Below, piece by piece: positions 41,215 to 50,714 of a stretch of DNA of 64,000 nucleotides (positions within the stretch are counted from its first letter, which is position 1; each line of letters begins with the position of its first letter). The position numbers and the translations under genes were made by a program. The notes under the pieces were generated by a model. The model was not told the origin of the DNA. It did no database searches and was given only the letters and a program-made list of their open reading frames with translations. The stretch is from Oscillospiraceae bacterium (GTDB lineage Bacteria; Bacillota; Clostridia; Oscillospirales; Oscillospiraceae): NCBI GenBank assembly GCA_017461585.1, contig JAFTYM010000037.1:1-64000 (forward strand), given 5' to 3'.

Positions 41215-43023
41215 TCAGTTCTCCTCCTTTCTGTCAAGTCCTGCCTGTATCTCGTAAATGCGGCGGTAGATGCTGTCCTTTTCCATAAGCTCGTGGTGAG
41301 AGCCCAGCTCCGCACACTTGCCGTCTTCAAGGACCAGTATCTTGTCCGCCTGCATAAGGGTGCTTATGCGGTGAGATATGATGATAACTGTGGAATTGCC
41401 TGTGCCCTCACGAAGGGCAGAACGTATCTGAGCGTCTGTCTCCATATCGAGGTTTGACATGGAGTCGTCAAATACCATGATGGGACTTTTGAGCATAAGG
41501 GTTCTCGCCATGGCAACGCGCTGCTTCTGACCGCCTGAGAGTGTTACGCCGCGCTCACCGACTATTGTGTCGTAGCCTTCTGTGAAGGATATGATGTCCT
41601 TGTCTACTGCGGCAATTTTTGCGCTTTCGCGTACTTTTTCAAGGTCTCCTGTTTTGGAGGCAATGTCAATATTTTCCATAATGGTCTTGGAGAAGAGGAA
41701 GGGCTCCTGCAGGACAAGACCGACATTTTTGCGAAGGTGGGGAAGGCTTATCTCTTTAATATCAACACCGCCAATCTCAATGCTGCCGCCGTTTTCGGGG
41801 AGATCGTAAAGACGGTTGAGAACATAGGTGAGGGTGGATTTGCCGCTTCCCGTGCCGCCTAAGATGCCGAAGGTGGAGCCTGCCGGAATAGTGAAGGATA
41901 AGTCTTTCAAAACGTTTCGTCCGTCATAAGAGAAGGTGACGTTTTTAAAGGTGATATCGCGGTCCATGGGAGGAGTTTTTGCGCCTTCGGGCTCTTTCTC
42001 GGGCTCTGCGTCAAAAATCTCATTGATACGCTGGAGGGCAACGCCTGTTTTACTCATATCGGATACGACTCTGCCCAACTGGCGCACAGGGCCTGCGATG
42101 GTCTGAGTGTAGCTTATGAAAATGAGCATGTCGCCTAAAGTTATCTCGCCTTTTGCCGCGAAAAATGCGCCTGCAGAGACAACGGCAAGGAGCTGGAGCG
42201 CGGATACGATATCGCCCAGACCCCAGTAGATGCCCATGGTGTAGCCGAGGCTTGTCCAGCTGTTGGAGTAAATGTCGCACTTTTCATCAAAGGTATCTAT
42301 CTCATATCTCTCGCGGCCGAATGCACGGACAACGCGGACACCTGTAAGGTTTTCCTGTACCTTTACCATAAGGTCGCCCTCTGCCTCGTCGCAATGGAGG
42401 AACTTTTTGGCGATCTGTCTGAAGAAAACCATGGTGTAGCCTAAAATGATGGGGACAAAGATGCCGCAGACAACAGCCATTTTCACATCGAGACGGAACA
42501 TCATGATAAATGCGATGATGAGGAGAACTACAGTTCTTACGACCTCGATAAGCTGCTGGGAGACGAATCGCTTTGTTGTCTCAACGTCAGAGGTGCAGCG
42601 CTGAATTATATCGCCTGTCTGCGTCTCTGTGTGCCATGAGAAGGGGAGATGCTGAACATGGGCAAAGAGGCTGTCTCTCAGTTTTCGTGTAAAGCGCTCT
42701 GTTCCGTGGGCAAGAGTTTTACGGGAGATAAAGTTGAATACTCCCGAGATAACTGCGCAGATACCTACGGCAATGGCACAGATGATGAAGTTTTTCAGAA
42801 GTCCGTCTCTGCCGCCGAGAGAGTCAACCAGATTCTGCAGAATGTCAGGAATGACTTTTTCGTGGGTGCCGATGACAGAGTCAACGGTGTAGCCCACGAC
42901 CTGGGGCAGCAGGAAGCTGAAAAGTATGCTTACAGCCGATGTTATAAGCGCAATAACAAACAGACCGTAAGAGCCGCGCATGGTGCGCAGCAGAAGCTTT
43001 GTCAGAGTGTTTTTCTTTTTCAT
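41215..43023 (-). CDS. heterodimeric ABC exporter subunit (degenerate Walker B)
   Basis: A 602-residue half-transporter with six membrane helices and an ATPase domain: Walker A GGTGSGKST, consensus signature LSGGQKQRVAMART, Walker B IMVFDDSMSNLD in which the catalytic Glu is Asp, H-loop ISHRIST. The Glu-to-Asp change together with the altered signature of the partner predicts one ATP site with low hydrolysis. First gene of the pair. Upstream on the minus strand a TATAAT is at 43065-43060. Confidence 0.92.
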   Translation of the reverse strand: MKKKNTLTKLLLRTMRGSYGLFVIALITSAVSILFSFLLPQVVGYTVDSVIGTHEKVIPDILQNLVDSLGGRDGLLKNFIICAIAVGICAVISGVFNFISRKTLAHGTERFTRKLRDSLFAHVQHLPFSWHTETQTGDIIQRCTSDVETTKRFVSQQLIEVVRTVVLLIIAFIMMFRLDVKMAVVCGIFVPIILGYTMVFFRQIAKKFLHCDEAEGDLMVKVQENLTGVRVVRAFGRERYEIDTFDEKCDIYSNSWTSLGYTMGIYWGLGDIVSALQLLAVVSAGAFFAAKGEITLGDMLIFISYTQTIAGPVRQLGRVVSDMSKTGVALQRINEIFDAEPEKEPEGAKTPPMDRDITFKNVTFSYDGRNVLKDLSFTIPAGSTFGILGGTGSGKSTLTYVLNRLYDLPENGGSIEIGGVDIKEISLPHLRKNVGLVLQEPFLFSKTIMENIDIASKTGDLEKVRESAKIAAVDKDIISFTEGYDTIVGERGVTLSGGQKQRVAMARTLMLKSPIMVFDDSMSNLDMETDAQIRSALREGTGNSTVIIISHRISTLMQADKILVLEDGKCAELGSHHELMEKDSIYRRIYEIQAGLDRKEEN

Positions 43024-43146
43024 GTTTTCCTCCGCGGAAAGTTTTAATTTTTAAACAACATTATACCATCTAATTTACATTATTTAAATATAAATTTATG
43101 CAACTGAGGCTTAAAGCGGTGCAATTACGTGTAAAAACAGAGCGTT

Positions 43147-43175
43147 TTGACAGCTTGGCATATTAAAACTATTAT
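43147..43175 (+). promoter_or_regulatory. strong consensus promoter for the phage-tail-type gene pair
   Basis: TTGACA (43147-43152), 17-bp spacer, TATTAT (43170-43175). One of the best promoter matches in the window. Confidence 0.7.
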
Positions 43176-43183
43176 AGAAGGTG

Positions 43184-43213
43184 AGGTTTTGGATATTTTC
43201 CAAACCTTATTTT
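43184..43213 (+). terminator. leader hairpin before the phage-tail-type genes
   Basis: AGGTTTTGG pairs (one bulge) with CCAAACCT around an ATATTTT loop, followed by TATTTTG. It begins at about the predicted transcription start, so it is either a 5' stabilising stem-loop or an attenuator. Confidence 0.4.
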
Positions 43214-43237
43214 GTTATATGAAAGGAGATTTGCTCT

Positions 43238-44041
43238 ATGAGCTATACACAGATCGGCGTAAAGGTCGAAGATCAGACGCTGAAAGTGACAAACGTGCCG
43301 AAGCTGGCATCAGGCGGAGTTGATGTGGTGCAGGTGTGCGCTGAGTTTGATGCCATGTGGGACGGTTTTGAGAAGACTGCGGTGTTTTATAAAAAGCTCG
43401 GCGCGGTTTACCATGTGGCAATGGATGAGAATAACTGCGCGGTTGTGCCCTGTGAAGTGATGAAGACCAAGGGCGCATTTTATTTTGGTATTTTCGGTGA
43501 AAACGGTGACGGTGCAGTACGCACAACAGAGGTTGCCGCCATTGATGTTGTACAGGGGGCTGCCATCGAGAACGAGGCGGGATATGAGCCCACACCTGAT
43601 ATTTACGCGGAAATACTGGCTGCTGCGAAAAATGCGGAAAAAATCGCACAGAGCGTGCGTGATGATGCTGACGCCGGAATGTTCGGCGGAGGCACGGGAA
43701 AGCTGCCGACAGCTCTTCCCAATCCCAATGAACTGACGATCAACAGAATAAGCTATGACGGCTCAAAAGCGGTAAATATTGACCTGATGAACTGGAGAGG
43801 TGAATGGGACACCAATACAGGATATAACACAGGTGATGTGGTGAGATATCTTGAAGCCCTGTATATTTGTCTTGATAAAAATACTCCCACAGGTGAGATC
43901 CCCGGCATAAGCGAAAGCTGGGAGCTGCTCACAGAGAAGTGCGGCTTTGACGCATCTGTATACTACACCAAACCTGAGATTGATGTCATCATGGGCAGCT
44001 ACATAAACGATATTGACGCCCTTGTTGGAGGTGACAGCTAA
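43238..44041 (+). CDS. phage baseplate/tail-type protein with a carbohydrate-binding-like segment
   Basis: A 267-residue protein. Residues 1-115 have the beta-rich layout of phage baseplate upper-protein N-terminal domains (MSYTQIGVKVEDQTLKV..., FDAMWDGFEKTAVFYK). A helical connector follows (residues about 120-150). Residues about 185-235 look like a small CBM5/12-type module: WRGEWDTNTGYNTGDVV and YICL..NTPTG..., W..L. GAAAGGAG precedes the ATG. Related proteins sit at the end of tail operons in Firmicutes prophages. No head, portal, terminase or lysis gene is nearby. Confidence 0.7.
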   Translation: MSYTQIGVKVEDQTLKVTNVPKLASGGVDVVQVCAEFDAMWDGFEKTAVFYKKLGAVYHVAMDENNCAVVPCEVMKTKGAFYFGIFGENGDGAVRTTEVAAIDVVQGAAIENEAGYEPTPDIYAEILAAAKNAEKIAQSVRDDADAGMFGGGTGKLPTALPNPNELTINRISYDGSKAVNIDLMNWRGEWDTNTGYNTGDVVRYLEALYICLDKNTPTGEIPGISESWELLTEKCGFDASVYYTKPEIDVIMGSYINDIDALVGGDS

Positions 44042-44574
44042 TGGCAACTGCTGAAAGTGTAAAGTCAAAAATACAGGGACTTATTGATACAGCAAACGAA
44101 GCAACAGGCGGTACGGATACCGATTTGACAGCGGCTGTAAAAACGCTTGTTGCGGGATTTGGACAAGGCGGCAGCGGTGCTTTTGAGGTTACAGAGGGAA
44201 CTATAACACCAACAAGCAACACACAGACCTTGAGAATACCTTGGGATAAGGACACACTACCTCTGTTCTATGTGTGCATCCGCCCTGACCTTGACACCTA
44301 TGTTACACCCGACAATCCTGCTACGACCATCATACTCGGCGGTATAGTGAACTTCTGCTGCGGATATACAAGAAACTCAGCTTCTGTGACAACTCAAAAT
44401 ATTGCTCTGAAATTTACTGCGACTACAGATTATACAGGATATACCGCGTCCCATTCATCTTTCAGCTATGAGATATTGGATGCTGAAGGACTGCTGGCAT
44501 ACAGCAACAGTGCCAGCTACAAATGGAGTGCTGACACGACCTATAAATACTATATCGTTGACAGAGCTGTTTGA
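44041..44574 (+). CDS. phage tail-associated protein
   Basis: A 177-residue protein whose first 45 residues (ESVKSKIQGLIDTANEATG..DTDLTAAVKTLVAGFG) match a segment repeatedly found in tail-region proteins of Firmicutes phages. The rest is beta-rich and Thr/Ser/Tyr-rich, as in fibres or receptor-binding tips. The ATG overlaps the previous stop (TAATG). Exact role unknown; it is coupled to the upstream tail-type protein. Confidence 0.65.
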   Translation: MATAESVKSKIQGLIDTANEATGGTDTDLTAAVKTLVAGFGQGGSGAFEVTEGTITPTSNTQTLRIPWDKDTLPLFYVCIRPDLDTYVTPDNPATTIILGGIVNFCCGYTRNSASVTTQNIALKFTATTDYTGYTASHSSFSYEILDAEGLLAYSNSASYKWSADTTYKYYIVDRAV

Positions 44575-44685
44575 GGAGGTTAATTAATACATAAATAAAG
44601 TATAAAATTAATGAATTATAAATGTTCTTTTTTGATTGATTGTGGTATAATTTCCTCTAAATGAAATTTATGGAGGTAATTTGCT

Positions 44686-47112
44686 TTGGCAAAGGTTTTC
44701 AAAACAAGTGAAAACAGCCTGAACAGAGTTCTCCCGAGAATAGAGGCAGCGCCGGAGGTCGGCCTTACATCCGTCGAGGCGAGGGAGAGATTTGAAAACG
44801 GCTATGCAAATGAAATGCCCGAGACCGCCACAAAAACGGTTGGACAGATCATTATCAGCAATCTTTTTACTTACTTTAACCTTATATTCTGCGTTCTTGC
44901 GGTGTTCATACTTCTTGTTGGCTCATACAATGACCTTATGTTCCTGCCCGTTGTGTTTATAAATGCGGCAATCGGTATCATACAGGAGCTGCGTTCAAAA
45001 AGAGTTACGGACAAGCTGTCGCTGGTTAATGCACCGAAGGCAACCCTCGTGCGCGACGGTCAGCTTGTGACACTTCCCACAAATGAGGCTGTCCGTGATG
45101 ATATCGCTTACTTTACGGCAGGCAACCAGATCTATGCCGATGCTATGGTAGTAGAGGGCACCGTACAGGTAAATGAGGCACTTGTAACAGGTGAGCAGGA
45201 CGAGATAACAAAGCTTCCCGGAGACACACTTTTATCTGGCAGCTTTGTGGTTTCGGGAGAATGTGCTGCGCGCCTTGAAAAGGTGGGCGCTGAGTCCTTT
45301 GTTGCTCAGCTTACAAACGAGGCAAAAAAGCGCAAGAGCAAAAAATCCTCAGAGATGCTTGCCGCGCTCAACCGCCTTTTGAAAATCATAGGCATACTTA
45401 TCATCCCGCTTGGTATAATCATGTTCATTCAGCAGACACAGATCCTGCAGCGAACAGTTAAAGAAAGCGTAGTGTCCACAGTCGGCGCCCTTATCGGTAT
45501 GATACCTGAAGGACTGTTCCTTCTTGTCAGCGTTGCCCTTGTTGTGAGCATAATGCGCCTTGCGCAGAAGAAAACACTGGTTCATGAGATGGGCTGTATC
45601 GAGACCCTTGCCCGTGTTGATGTCCTCTGTGTAGACAAGACAGGCACTATAACCGAAAGTGAAATGAACGTCCGTGGCATAGTTCCTGTTGACGAGACCT
45701 TTGACGAAGAGAAAATCGGTGCAATTATGGCTGATTACATCGGCTGCATGGGCGGAGACAATGACACCATGGCTGCTCTGCGCCGCTACTTCACAGGTGA
45801 GCCCAAGCGAAAGGCACAGACGGTCATGCAGTTTTCCTCCTCCGTCAAATACGGCGGCGTAAGCTTTGCAGGGGGAGAGACTTATCTTCTCGGCGCTCCC
45901 GAGATGATTCTTCTGGGAGACTATGACACTTACAGAGAGACTATTGAAAAGTATTCTTCCGAAGGCTGCCGAGTTCTGCTTCTTGCCAGATATTACGGCG
46001 ACCTTGAGAAAAAGGGCATAAACGGCAGGGCAAAGCCTGTATCTCTCATACTTTTGACAAACCGCATAAGACCTGATGCTCCGCCGACCTTCGCCTTCTT
46101 CAAAAAGCAGGGCGTTAAGATAATGGTCATTTCGGGTGATAATCCCGTAACCGTTTCCCGCGTTGCCATGGAGGCAGGCATTGACGATGCGGACAAGTAT
46201 ATCGATGCAAACCTCCTTACAACGGAGCGAAAGATAAAGAAAGCCATTAATGAATATACGGTTTTCGGCAGAGTTACTCCCGAGAAAAAGCGCAAGCTTG
46301 TGCAGGCACTTAAAAAGGCAGGACACACGGTTGCCATGACAGGTGACGGCGTAAACGATATTCTCGCCATGAAGGACGCGGATTGCAGTATCGCAATGGC
46401 ATCCGGCAGCGAGGTGGCATCTCAGGTTGCGCAGCTTGTTCTGATGGACTCCAAATTCTCGTCCATGCCCGCTGTCGTTATGGAGGGACGCCGCGTTATA
46501 AATAACATTGAGCGAAGCGCATCACTGTTTCTGGTAAAAAATATGTTCTCGTTCCTGCTGTCTATCGTGACACTCATTTTCGCGCTGACATATCCTCTTG
46601 CGCCCTCCCAGCTTACCCTTGTAAACATGACAACCATTGGAATCCCGTCCTTTATTCTGGCGATGGAGTTTAACAAGGATATTGTCCGAGGAAAATTTTT
46701 GAGAAGCGTTTTATCCCGAGCGATGCCTGCAGGCGTTACGGACTTTATTGTGATTCTGGCTGCTGTGCTTATCTGCACAAAGGTGGGTATCTCCGAGGCG
46801 GAGCTTTCCACAATGTCTGCTCTTATCATGGGCTTTGTAGGCTTTATGATGGTATTCCAGACCTGCAGACCCTTTAACCTTATAAGACGTCTGCTGTTCG
46901 GTGCAGTTGTGGTGATATTTATCCTTGGCAGCATTATTTTTCCCGGCCTGTTCAGCATTTCGCCTCTGACGGGTAAGGCATGGCTCATTACGGCAGGTCT
47001 GATGGCAGCATCTGTTCCTATTATGATACTGCTGACACAGTTGTCTTATCTGCTTGGAGTCAAGCGTCCGCCTTCGCTGTTTCGCCGCGCAAAGAAAGAA
47101 ACACACTCTTGA
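44686..47112 (+). CDS. cation-translocating P-type ATPase
   Basis: An 808-residue P-type ATPase. Actuator motif VTGEQDEITK, helix-4 motif IGMIPEGLF, phosphorylation site D317 in DKTGTITESE, and hinge MTGDGVNDILAMKDAD. There is no N-terminal heavy-metal domain and no CPx motif, so it belongs to the P2/P3-like cation pumps. Overall layout recalls mycobacterial CtpE, a Ca2+ pump, but the ion is not certain. TTG start with GGAGGT eight bases upstream; a TATAAT at 44646-44651 is the likely -10. Confidence 0.88.
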   Translation: MAKVFKTSENSLNRVLPRIEAAPEVGLTSVEARERFENGYANEMPETATKTVGQIIISNLFTYFNLIFCVLAVFILLVGSYNDLMFLPVVFINAAIGIIQELRSKRVTDKLSLVNAPKATLVRDGQLVTLPTNEAVRDDIAYFTAGNQIYADAMVVEGTVQVNEALVTGEQDEITKLPGDTLLSGSFVVSGECAARLEKVGAESFVAQLTNEAKKRKSKKSSEMLAALNRLLKIIGILIIPLGIIMFIQQTQILQRTVKESVVSTVGALIGMIPEGLFLLVSVALVVSIMRLAQKKTLVHEMGCIETLARVDVLCVDKTGTITESEMNVRGIVPVDETFDEEKIGAIMADYIGCMGGDNDTMAALRRYFTGEPKRKAQTVMQFSSSVKYGGVSFAGGETYLLGAPEMILLGDYDTYRETIEKYSSEGCRVLLLARYYGDLEKKGINGRAKPVSLILLTNRIRPDAPPTFAFFKKQGVKIMVISGDNPVTVSRVAMEAGIDDADKYIDANLLTTERKIKKAINEYTVFGRVTPEKKRKLVQALKKAGHTVAMTGDGVNDILAMKDADCSIAMASGSEVASQVAQLVLMDSKFSSMPAVVMEGRRVINNIERSASLFLVKNMFSFLLSIVTLIFALTYPLAPSQLTLVNMTTIGIPSFILAMEFNKDIVRGKFLRSVLSRAMPAGVTDFIVILAAVLICTKVGISEAELSTMSALIMGFVGFMMVFQTCRPFNLIRRLLFGAVVVIFILGSIIFPGLFSISPLTGKAWLITAGLMAASVPIMILLTQLSYLLGVKRPPSLFRRAKKETHS

Positions 47113-47179
47113 TTTTGCGTGCGTAATATGATACTTTGTCTATAGTTAATTATATTGCTCAGGCTAAGGAGAAAGAAAA

Positions 47180-47629
47180 ATGGCAAAGAAAAATAAAGAG
47201 TACTCACCCAGCGATAAAGCGCGTCAGTTTACTTTGGGCTCCATCGCCCGTGTGGGTGCATGTGCTTATCTTGTATACATCATCATAAGCCTTATAAAAG
47301 GTGCAATGTCAGGCGATGCAGGCATGCCCATCCCCGTGCTCATAATAATTATTGCGATCTTCACACTTGTGGGCGCATATCTTATGGTTGCGATTATCAA
47401 AGAGGTTATCCGAGGTATCAAAAATAAAGATTACAGTATGCATAAGTACTATGAAGAAGAGCTGACAGCTCAGGGACTTAAGTATAACTCCAAGGGTGAG
47501 CTTGTTCCCATCGACACTCCTGATGATGACGATGACGACGAGGATGAAGAGACTGAGGAAGAATACGAAGAAGAGTTCGAGGAAGAGTATTCCGACGAAG
47601 AGGAAGAGTCTGCTTCCGACGAAGAATAA
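47180..47629 (+). CDS. membrane protein with a highly acidic C-terminal tail
   Basis: A 149-residue protein: basic N-terminus, two membrane helices (about residues 22-40 and 50-75), a charged middle part, and a last 38 residues made almost wholly of Asp, Glu and Ser. AAGGAG precedes the ATG. Such tails bind cations or basic proteins. No family recognised. It stands between the P-type ATPase and a strong terminator and may be co-transcribed with the pump (67-bp gap). Confidence 0.7.
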   Translation: MAKKNKEYSPSDKARQFTLGSIARVGACAYLVYIIISLIKGAMSGDAGMPIPVLIIIIAIFTLVGAYLMVAIIKEVIRGIKNKDYSMHKYYEEELTAQGLKYNSKGELVPIDTPDDDDDDEDEETEEEYEEEFEEEYSDEEEESASDEE

Positions 47630-47638
47630 TCACAATTG

Positions 47639-47670
47639 ATGCGGTGACCCCTGCGGTCACCGCATTTTTG
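47639..47670 (+). terminator. intrinsic terminator
   Basis: ATGCGGTGACC, loop CCTGC, exact complement, then a T run. It ends 13 bp before the next gene start, whose ribosome-binding site (GAGGTAGAG) follows directly. Confidence 0.85.
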
Positions 47671-47682
47671 AGGTAGAGACTT

Positions 47683-49041
47683 ATGGCAGAGCTTAAGAAA
47701 AATGAAATACACAGAGCGGTTATAACAGGCTATTCCTCTGAAGGCGCAGGCGTATGCAGAATTGACGGACGTGCTGTCTTTGTCAAGGGCGCGCTATCGG
47801 GTGAGGAGATAGATGTGCGCATTTTGAAGGCAACTAAAACCGCAGTTTACGGAAAGATTGAAAATATCGTCACCGCTTCTCCCGAGAGATGTGTACCCGA
47901 GTGCGGAACCTTTGCAAAGTGCGGCGGATGCGCTCTTATGCACATGACTTATGAAGAGGAGCTGCGTTTTAAGAAGGAAAAGGTCGATGCAGCCATAAAG
48001 CGCATCGGCGGGATCGATATGCCCACAGAGTGCATTAACGGAGCGCCAAGTGTGTGTGGTTACCGCAACAAGGCTATCTATGCCGTTTCAGATGTATCGG
48101 GAAAGCCCGTTACAGGTTTTTTCCGCCAGCACACTCATGATGTTATTGAGACAGAGCGGTGCCTTATCCAGTCAGAATATTCCGACAGAGCAGCTTTGGC
48201 TGTAAGGCAGTGGATGGCGGAGTGCCGCGTTCCCGCTTACAACGAAAAGACAGGCAGCGGTGCTGTACGCCATGTGTTCTCCCGCTATGCCTTCGGTACG
48301 CATCAGGGACAGGTCACGGTTGTTTCCGCAAAAAACAAGCTGCCCGACACTGAAAGGGTTATTGCCCTTATTTTAGAAAGCTGCCCCGAGACAAAGAGCA
48401 TTGTTCTCAACGTGAACAAGACCCGCGGCAACACAGTTTTGGCAGGTGAATTTTTCACAATATGGGGCGAGGGTTATATCGAGGAGATCCTGTGCGGACT
48501 TAAATTCCGCTTGTCTCCCAGATCTTTCCTGCAGATAAACCCCGTGCAGGCTGAAAAGCTGTACGACAAGGCGATTGAATATGCCGAGCTTACGGGTAGT
48601 GAGACGGTTATTGACCTGTACTGCGGAACAGGTACGATCACGCTGTGTTTAGCAAAAAAAGCGGGCAGAGTAATCGGAGCTGAAATCGTGGATGCAGCCA
48701 TTGTTGACGCAAAGGAAAACGCAAAGCGAAACGAAGTAAACAATGCTGAGTTTATCTGCGCAGACGCATCCGAGGCGGCAAAGTATCTTAAGGACAGCGG
48801 CATAAAGCCCGATGTTTTAGTCGTTGACCCGCCGAGAAAGGGACTTGCACCTGATGTTATAGACTCTATAGCGGAGATGAGCCCCAAGAGAGTAGTTTAT
48901 GTATCCTGTGACCCGTCAACACTTGCGCGGGATCTAAAAATTTTTGCGGAAAAGGGATACATTATGCAAAGGGGCGAGGCTTTTGATCTCTTCCCGAGAA
49001 CGTACCATGTTGAGACAGTATGTCAGCTTTTGAGGGTGTAA
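47683..49041 (+). CDS. rlmD: 23S rRNA (uracil-C5)-methyltransferase, RlmD/RlmCD type, with TRAM domain
   Basis: A 452-residue SAM-dependent RNA methyltransferase. The N-terminal TRAM domain covers about residues 7-62 (GEEIDVRILK). Cys residues for a [4Fe-4S] cluster are in CVPECGTFAKCGGC (and C160 region). The Rossmann motif is VIDLYCGTGTITL, the catalytic region VVDPPRKGL and the nucleophile Cys is in VYVSCDPSTLARDL. It methylates U1939 and/or U747-type sites in 23S rRNA. Normal length. A second, TRAM-less member lies at 54122. Confidence 0.9.
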   Translation: MAELKKNEIHRAVITGYSSEGAGVCRIDGRAVFVKGALSGEEIDVRILKATKTAVYGKIENIVTASPERCVPECGTFAKCGGCALMHMTYEEELRFKKEKVDAAIKRIGGIDMPTECINGAPSVCGYRNKAIYAVSDVSGKPVTGFFRQHTHDVIETERCLIQSEYSDRAALAVRQWMAECRVPAYNEKTGSGAVRHVFSRYAFGTHQGQVTVVSAKNKLPDTERVIALILESCPETKSIVLNVNKTRGNTVLAGEFFTIWGEGYIEEILCGLKFRLSPRSFLQINPVQAEKLYDKAIEYAELTGSETVIDLYCGTGTITLCLAKKAGRVIGAEIVDAAIVDAKENAKRNEVNNAEFICADASEAAKYLKDSGIKPDVLVVDPPRKGLAPDVIDSIAEMSPKRVVYVSCDPSTLARDLKIFAEKGYIMQRGEAFDLFPRTYHVETVCQLLRV

Positions 49042-49056
49042 GAAAGGACTGTAAAT

Positions 49057-50217
49057 ATGGGATGGTTTTTCTCTAATTTTCATGTCTGCAAAACAGCAGA
49101 GTTTTCAAAAGCAGATTTTGAAGCTTACCTTACGGAGCTTTTTGAGAAGCAAGGATTTGTCTCCGTAGGAACTTCTGAAGATGCAGATTTATCTGTTTCT
49201 GTTTTTGATATTGACAGAAAGTGGATTTCTGTGTGTTCTGACGGAGTTGATTTTTATACAAAAGAATCCGTTAGAGACATTTGCGAGCCAATTTCGAAGC
49301 GCTTCAATACCGATGTTTTGACAGTTTCGTGTTTTGATAGCGATTGCCTGTTGCTTAACCTTATTAATCACCGTGATGGAGTCAAGGCGTGTGCAAAAGT
49401 CGGTCGTTATCCTGAAATAAAGCAGCGTTCAACTCCAGCAAAATGGAAGGGAATCGTTGAGAATATTCCAAAGTTTAAAAGTGTGCTTAGTAAGGATTAT
49501 GTTTTTGCGGAAGAGGCGTTGGAAGAGATTTCTCCGATGTTGGAGCTTGCTTCAAAGCAGGGGTATTTTTGCACTGAACTGATATTGGAAAATGAATTTG
49601 CGGAAGGGGTAAACACATTTTATTTCACCGTTCCCGATACAGTGCAAAAGGCTGAGCCGCCACTACTCACAATGCCAACGTATGACCTTATGCCATGTGA
49701 GATTGGCAAAAACAGTTTTATTAGTGCGGTAAATAAAGGCGGGAAATCCTGTGGTGTTGCCATTGCTTTCTCCGGAAACTATGTTGAAAATGAAGATATA
49801 TATTTCCGTGATGTACAATTTGAATACTTTTTTGATCGCCATCCAAGAGCTACAATTCCTCTTCAGCTTGAAAAACGGCAGACACAAGACGGACAGTGGA
49901 TATATTACGCAGAGATTCCGCAGTTTCAAATTCCGGGAAAGGTAAAGGACGGACTTCCGTTTCGTAAGGCTCTTGTGGAAGAATTTAAACGAAAATTTGG
50001 AATTCGATTTACGCCTGAAGGAGACAGTAGGAAACTGTTGGATATTACGCTCCATTTTATACCGCTGAAAAACCCTAATGGGCAATGTACTTGGTGCGTT
50101 TGGTTTCCCCGTGGAAGCAAAAAAGCGTTTATTGAAAAATATAACCAAACATGGAGTAAACGTGGAAGCAGTAGTGTCAAGTTGCTGAAATTTGAAGATT
50201 TTGATATCGATGAATAG
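49057..50217 (+). CDS. protein of unknown function
   Basis: A 386-residue, apparently soluble protein without signal peptide or membrane segment. It has a mixed alpha/beta composition and aromatic-rich C-terminal part (IYYAEIPQFQIPGKV, WCVWFPRGSKKAFIEKYNQTW). Codon use is more AT-rich and less biased than in neighbours, which suggests later acquisition. It begins 15 bp after the rlmD gene with AAGGA upstream. I recognise no family. Confidence 0.7.
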   Translation: MGWFFSNFHVCKTAEFSKADFEAYLTELFEKQGFVSVGTSEDADLSVSVFDIDRKWISVCSDGVDFYTKESVRDICEPISKRFNTDVLTVSCFDSDCLLLNLINHRDGVKACAKVGRYPEIKQRSTPAKWKGIVENIPKFKSVLSKDYVFAEEALEEISPMLELASKQGYFCTELILENEFAEGVNTFYFTVPDTVQKAEPPLLTMPTYDLMPCEIGKNSFISAVNKGGKSCGVAIAFSGNYVENEDIYFRDVQFEYFFDRHPRATIPLQLEKRQTQDGQWIYYAEIPQFQIPGKVKDGLPFRKALVEEFKRKFGIRFTPEGDSRKLLDITLHFIPLKNPNGQCTWCVWFPRGSKKAFIEKYNQTWSKRGSSSVKLLKFEDFDIDE

Positions 50218-50261
50218 CAGAGAAGTGAATGTAAGTGGTTAAATCATAAAAAGGAGAAACC

Positions 50262-50705
50262 ATGGGATATTATGGTATAAACAGTTTTAGTTATTCACTC
50301 ATACTTCCCTATAAGAAGCGGGTGAGAAACCAGCTTATCTTATTCAAGCGGGGTGCCGAGGCAGGGGAAAAGATTAATGTAGATTCAGATGCTTTGGCGC
50401 AGCTTTTTCTGATAGACGCGGACAATATCGACGGCGAGTTTTACACCGAAGAGGATCTTTTGATAGTAAATCCCATTCTGGATGCATATTACAGCGGCGA
50501 AAATATGTACATTGAGTTGAGTGCAGACGATGCTGAGGTGTTCATTGACCTTGCCATGAAGAGAAGACTCACTCTTGAGCAAAATGAGAAACTGGCAGTA
50601 AAGCTTGCGGAGCATTACAACAAAACTACAAATAATGAGCTTCTGCTTATTCGGATAGACCATTTTCGCGAGGTCTGCAGAAGTATTGATACACCTGCGC
50701 AATGA
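50262..50705 (+). CDS. protein of unknown function
   Basis: A 147-residue soluble protein, acidic in the middle (VDSDALAQLFLIDADNIDGE) and helical towards the end. AAGGAG precedes the ATG. It is followed after nine bases by the methyltransferase gene, so likely in one transcript with it. I recognise no family; the look is of a small adaptor or immunity-like protein. Confidence 0.65.
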   Translation: MGYYGINSFSYSLILPYKKRVRNQLILFKRGAEAGEKINVDSDALAQLFLIDADNIDGEFYTEEDLLIVNPILDAYYSGENMYIELSADDAEVFIDLAMKRRLTLEQNEKLAVKLAEHYNKTTNNELLLIRIDHFREVCRSIDTPAQ

Positions 50706-50714
50706 GGTATTGAT

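Noticed and set aside
43238-44574. Complete or inducible prophage
   Set aside because: Only two tail-type genes; no head, portal, terminase, integrase or lysis genes around them.
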